Origin: Hydrogenophilales bacterium
GTDB lineage: Bacteria; Pseudomonadota; Gammaproteobacteria; Burkholderiales; Thiobacillaceae
DNA: 32,545 bases
Assembly (NCBI GenBank): GCA_024636775.1
Contig: JAGXGP010000077.1
Coordinates: 1 to 32,545 of the forward strand
Direction: 5' to 3'
Every line of letters starts with the position of its first letter. The first letter of the stretch is position 1. Shown piece after piece: positions 30,243-32,545 of the stretch. A program made the translations under genes and the position numbers. The notes under the pieces were generated by a model. It was not told the origin of the DNA, searched no databases, and saw only the letters and a program-made list of their open reading frames with translations.

Positions 30243-31922
30243 ATGCCCCTCACTCTTGAATTTGGTTATGCCACAGCCACCGGCCCGCGCGAGCGCAACG
30301 AGGACTATGGCGGCTATGTAGAGCCCGAAGCGCAACTTGCAGCGATCAAGGGCATGCTCGCGGTGGTGGCCGACGGCGTATCCGGTGGCACCCATGGTCG
30401 CGAGGCGGCGGAGGCTTCGGTGCGTAATCTGCTCAATGATTACTACGCCACCCCCGACACCTGGGAAATTCCCCATGCACTGGGCACCGTGCTGACGGCG
30501 ATCAATCGGTGGATCCATGGACAAACGGCCTCGCGAACCGATCCCGGCGGCATGGCCACCACGCTCACCGCGCTGGTGCTGCGTGGCCGTCGTTATCATT
30601 ACGCCCATGTCGGTGATAGCCGCCTGTATCGCCTGCGCGGTGAAACCCTGGATACTCTGACCACCGACCACGTGTGGGAAACGCCGGGCATGTCGCATGT
30701 GCGGAAGCGCGCGTTGGGTCTCGACACGCACGTGTTGCCGGATTTTGGTGAAGGGGATCTGGCGGCAGGTGATGTGTTTCTGATTGTGTGCGACGGCGTG
30801 TGGGAGCCGCTCGGACAGCTGGAGTTGCATCAGTTGTTGAAACTGCACGATGCCCCGCAGCGCGCTGCAGATGCCCTGGTCGGCGCCGCGCATGCCAAGG
30901 GCGGGCAGGACAATGCCAGCGCCCTGGTGGTGCGTGTGGTGGGGGTGGGCGAAGCCGATGCACCACTCATCGAGAAGCATGACTTGCCGTTGCCGGGCAA
31001 ACTGCAACCTGGCGCCAGGCTCGACGACTTCATCATCGAAGACGTACTCCATAGCAGTCGCGATACGCTGATCTATCGTGCTCGCCATGCCGAGTCGGGG
31101 CAACGCTGGGCGCTTAAAACTTTGCAACCTGTATTACAGGGCGACGCTGACGCCGCCTGTCGGCTGCTAGCTGAAGAGTGGTTTTTAAAGCGGGTGCATT
31201 CGCATTATTTCCCCGACGTGCTGCCTTTGCCGGGACGCAATTTCCTGTACTTTGCCGTCCACTATTTCGACGGTGCGACCCTGCAGGACAAGCTCGGCAG
31301 CGGCCAGCATTTTTCTCCGGTCGAGGCCGTCACTCTCGGCATTCGTCTATTGAAAGGACTCTCTGCACTGCACCGGCTCGATATCGTTCATCGTGACCTC
31401 AAACCCGCCAACCTGCACGTCGACACCGAAGGCAAGCTACGCATTCTGGATTTGGGTGTGGCACGCTGTCCCACCCTCGATGCACGCGAAGATTTCGCCC
31501 AGCCCGGCACCCCCAGCTTCATGGCCCCCGAGCTATTCAACGGCGCCGATGCCAGCGTGCAAACCGATCTGTATGCCGTCGGCGCCACCCTCTATCATCT
31601 GCTGACGCGCAAATATCCCTACGGAGAAATCGAGCCGTTCCAACATCCGAAATTTGGCGAGCCCGTCCCCCCGGCCCGCACCCGCCCCGATCTGCCACCC
31701 TGGCTGGAAATCGTGCTGTTGAAAGCGGTTGCGCGCGAACCCGTAGACCGTTTCGAGACCGCCGAAGAAATGTTGATCGCCCTCGAACGTGGCGAAGCCA
31801 GTCCCTTGCTGCGTCGCCGTACCCCGCTCATCGAGCGTTCGCAGGCCGGTGCCTGGCCACTGGTCGCAGTCGCCTCCATTGCGCTGAATGTGCTATTGCT
31901 GTTTTTGCTGCTGGCGAGTTGA
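30243..31922 (+). CDS. Bifunctional PP2C phosphatase / Ser-Thr protein kinase with C-terminal membrane anchor
   Basis: This 559-residue fusion can in principle both phosphorylate and dephosphorylate proteins on Ser/Thr. The PP2C phosphatase (about 1-235) shows RERNEDYGG, ADGVSGG (Asp44), AHVGDSRLYR, CDGVWE (Asp184) and GGQDNAS (Asp223, Asn224). The kinase (about 260-515) shows Lys292 in WALKTL, HRDLKPAN (Asp385), a DLG variant of DFG at 403-405, and MAPE at 427-430; the glycine-rich loop is degenerate (LHSSRDTLIYRARH). Residues 537-558 form a single hydrophobic helix, so the protein is probably tail-anchored in the inner membrane with both domains in the cytoplasm. Such genes recur next to nitrate/nitrite assimilation genes in beta- and gammaproteobacteria; the substrates are not known to me. 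Confidence 0.93.
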   Translation: MPLTLEFGYATATGPRERNEDYGGYVEPEAQLAAIKGMLAVVADGVSGGTHGREAAEASVRNLLNDYYATPDTWEIPHALGTVLTAINRWIHGQTASRTDPGGMATTLTALVLRGRRYHYAHVGDSRLYRLRGETLDTLTTDHVWETPGMSHVRKRALGLDTHVLPDFGEGDLAAGDVFLIVCDGVWEPLGQLELHQLLKLHDAPQRAADALVGAAHAKGGQDNASALVVRVVGVGEADAPLIEKHDLPLPGKLQPGARLDDFIIEDVLHSSRDTLIYRARHAESGQRWALKTLQPVLQGDADAACRLLAEEWFLKRVHSHYFPDVLPLPGRNFLYFAVHYFDGATLQDKLGSGQHFSPVEAVTLGIRLLKGLSALHRLDIVHRDLKPANLHVDTEGKLRILDLGVARCPTLDAREDFAQPGTPSFMAPELFNGADASVQTDLYAVGATLYHLLTRKYPYGEIEPFQHPKFGEPVPPARTRPDLPPWLEIVLLKAVAREPVDRFETAEEMLIALERGEASPLLRRRTPLIERSQAGAWPLVAVASIALNVLLLFLLLAS

Positions 31923-32392
31923 GGGTTTATTCAGGAGCTGGTTGCAACCCTGAATCAGTCGGTCGGAAAAAACCCTCGAATGGCTGGAATTCGGCCGAAG
32001 TCGACGCTCTCCTGCATCGAGGAATTGTTTGAGAATGTCCGGAATGTGGAAGCCGAATGAATTTACGCGCTCGACAAGCAAGAGGGGAAGAACATTTGAT
32101 GAACGTCTGTTCAGTATTTGATAGCTGCCATTGATTAAACGGACGCTCCCTTGATTAAAAACGCTTAGATTTTTCTAAGTAAGTTGGGAGGACTTCTTTG
32201 TAAACCAATTTACGCTTTGACCAACCAAGTCTGGCAAGTTGCCAAAACAGCACTGATATATTCGACTTTCCGGTTCAAGCCAAGATTCAACGCGTAGGTT
32301 TGGTTGTCTGCTGCGTCATAGTGAAAAAACGTGATTTGTACCCTGTAAGCGCATTCACACGATACAAAAGTAAACGGAACCAGATTCGGGAA
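31923..32392. other. 470-base gap, no gene recognised
   Basis: No convincing gene lies here; the 73-aa minus ORF at 32210-32431 has no family and overlaps the next gene. Two weak hairpins occur: ATTCAGG/CCTGAAT just after the kinase stop (31929-31955) and CTTAGA-TTTT-TCTAAG near 32165. The region is more AT-rich than the genes and probably contains the promoter of the gene at the right edge. Confidence 0.5.
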
Positions 32393-32545
32393 ATGAACCA
32401 ATCGACGATGGAACAGACTGGTAGCGAACACCCTCCAAAAGCAATCCAGCGTGTGATCAAGGTTCGCCGCGACTACAACACATGGGTCGCCAACGAGACC
32501 ATGGAAGATTATGCGTTGCGCTTTACGCCACGCAGCTATCGGAAA
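32393..32545 (+). CDS. Start of a possible NCS1-permease-like hybrid sensor (3' end outside window)
   Basis: The frame is open for 51 codons to the window edge and begins MNQSTMEQTGSEHPPKAIQ. The segment VRRDYNTWVANETMEDYALRF-TPRSYRK resembles, from memory, the cytoplasmic N-terminus of large sensor kinases with an NCS1/purine-permease-like membrane domain, just before the first helix. No membrane or catalytic region is inside the window, so the identification rests on this one block. The ribosome-binding site is weak (GGGAA close to the ATG), and the frame is open further upstream, so the start may differ. Confidence 0.5.
   Translation, partial: MNQSTMEQTGSEHPPKAIQRVIKVRRDYNTWVANETMEDYALRFTPRSYRK

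Noticed and set aside
30210-31127. 305-aa minus-strand ORF
   Set aside because: It is antisense to the PP2C domain of the kinase/phosphatase gene, with no family features.

Overview
The window looks like a chromosomal segment of a betaproteobacterium, perhaps a Thiobacillus-like or other Nitrosomonadales lineage. I infer this from protein family resemblances, the GC-rich coding style and the nitrate-assimilation gene order; no rRNA or other marker is present, so the assignment is tentative. I see no tRNA, rRNA, CRISPR array or intact insertion sequence.

Layout. 1-1727 (minus): SOS mutagenesis operon umuD-umuC (umuC runs off the left edge), with a near-perfect 27-bp palindrome directly upstream of umuD. 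1811-3155: a decayed copy of the 3' part of marC, a small conserved gene, then intact marC (minus). 3388-6104: a YkgJ-type cysteine-cluster protein, two paralogous four-helix membrane proteins flanking a small lipoprotein, and a GIY-YIG-like protein. 6293-8557: a membrane PAS-GGDEF-EAL c-di-GMP protein. 8755-12105: phosphorus-scavenging genes, a secreted glycerophosphodiester phosphodiesterase behind a Pho-box-like repeat and a PhoX/DUF839 phosphatase with a repetitive charged tail. 12551-13816: cbpA-cbpM. 13929-15623: inverted repeat, a peptidase-like gene remnant and a lower-GC gene for a PD-(D/E)XK nuclease-like protein, probably acquired. 15746-19787: a 5'-defective small gene, a BON-domain protein, an HflX GTPase with an acidic insertion, a truncated GAF-HAMP-cyclase pseudogene and LysR debris. 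20019-21828: a small conserved protein and an HDOD protein with a degenerate receiver domain. 21999-31922: nitrate assimilation. The right edge holds the start of what may be an NCS1-permease-like hybrid sensor.

The nitrate block is the clearest functional unit. It comprises assimilatory nitrate reductase nasA plus ybiB/trpD2, and then nirB-nirD, a NarK/NasA-type nitrate transporter and a PP2C phosphatase/Ser-Thr kinase fusion with a C-terminal membrane anchor. Both transcription units have a good sigma-54 (-24/-12) promoter candidate with NtrC-like sites about 100-130 bp upstream. The expected logic is uptake of nitrate, reduction to nitrite, then to ammonium, switched on by nitrogen limitation. 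The kinase/phosphatase is separated from the transporter gene by a strong hairpin and may also have its own promoter.

The most interesting items for follow-up are the lone PD-(D/E)XK protein with repeated heptamers upstream, the kinase/phosphatase of the nitrate operon, the HDOD protein whose receiver has lost its phosphorylation residues and whose expected GGDEF domain is absent, the UmuD-adjacent palindrome, and the paired membrane proteins around a lipoprotein. Several loci (marC copy, cyclase, LysR, peptidase end, GACCCCATTTATT repeats) show that this stretch has been repeatedly rearranged.
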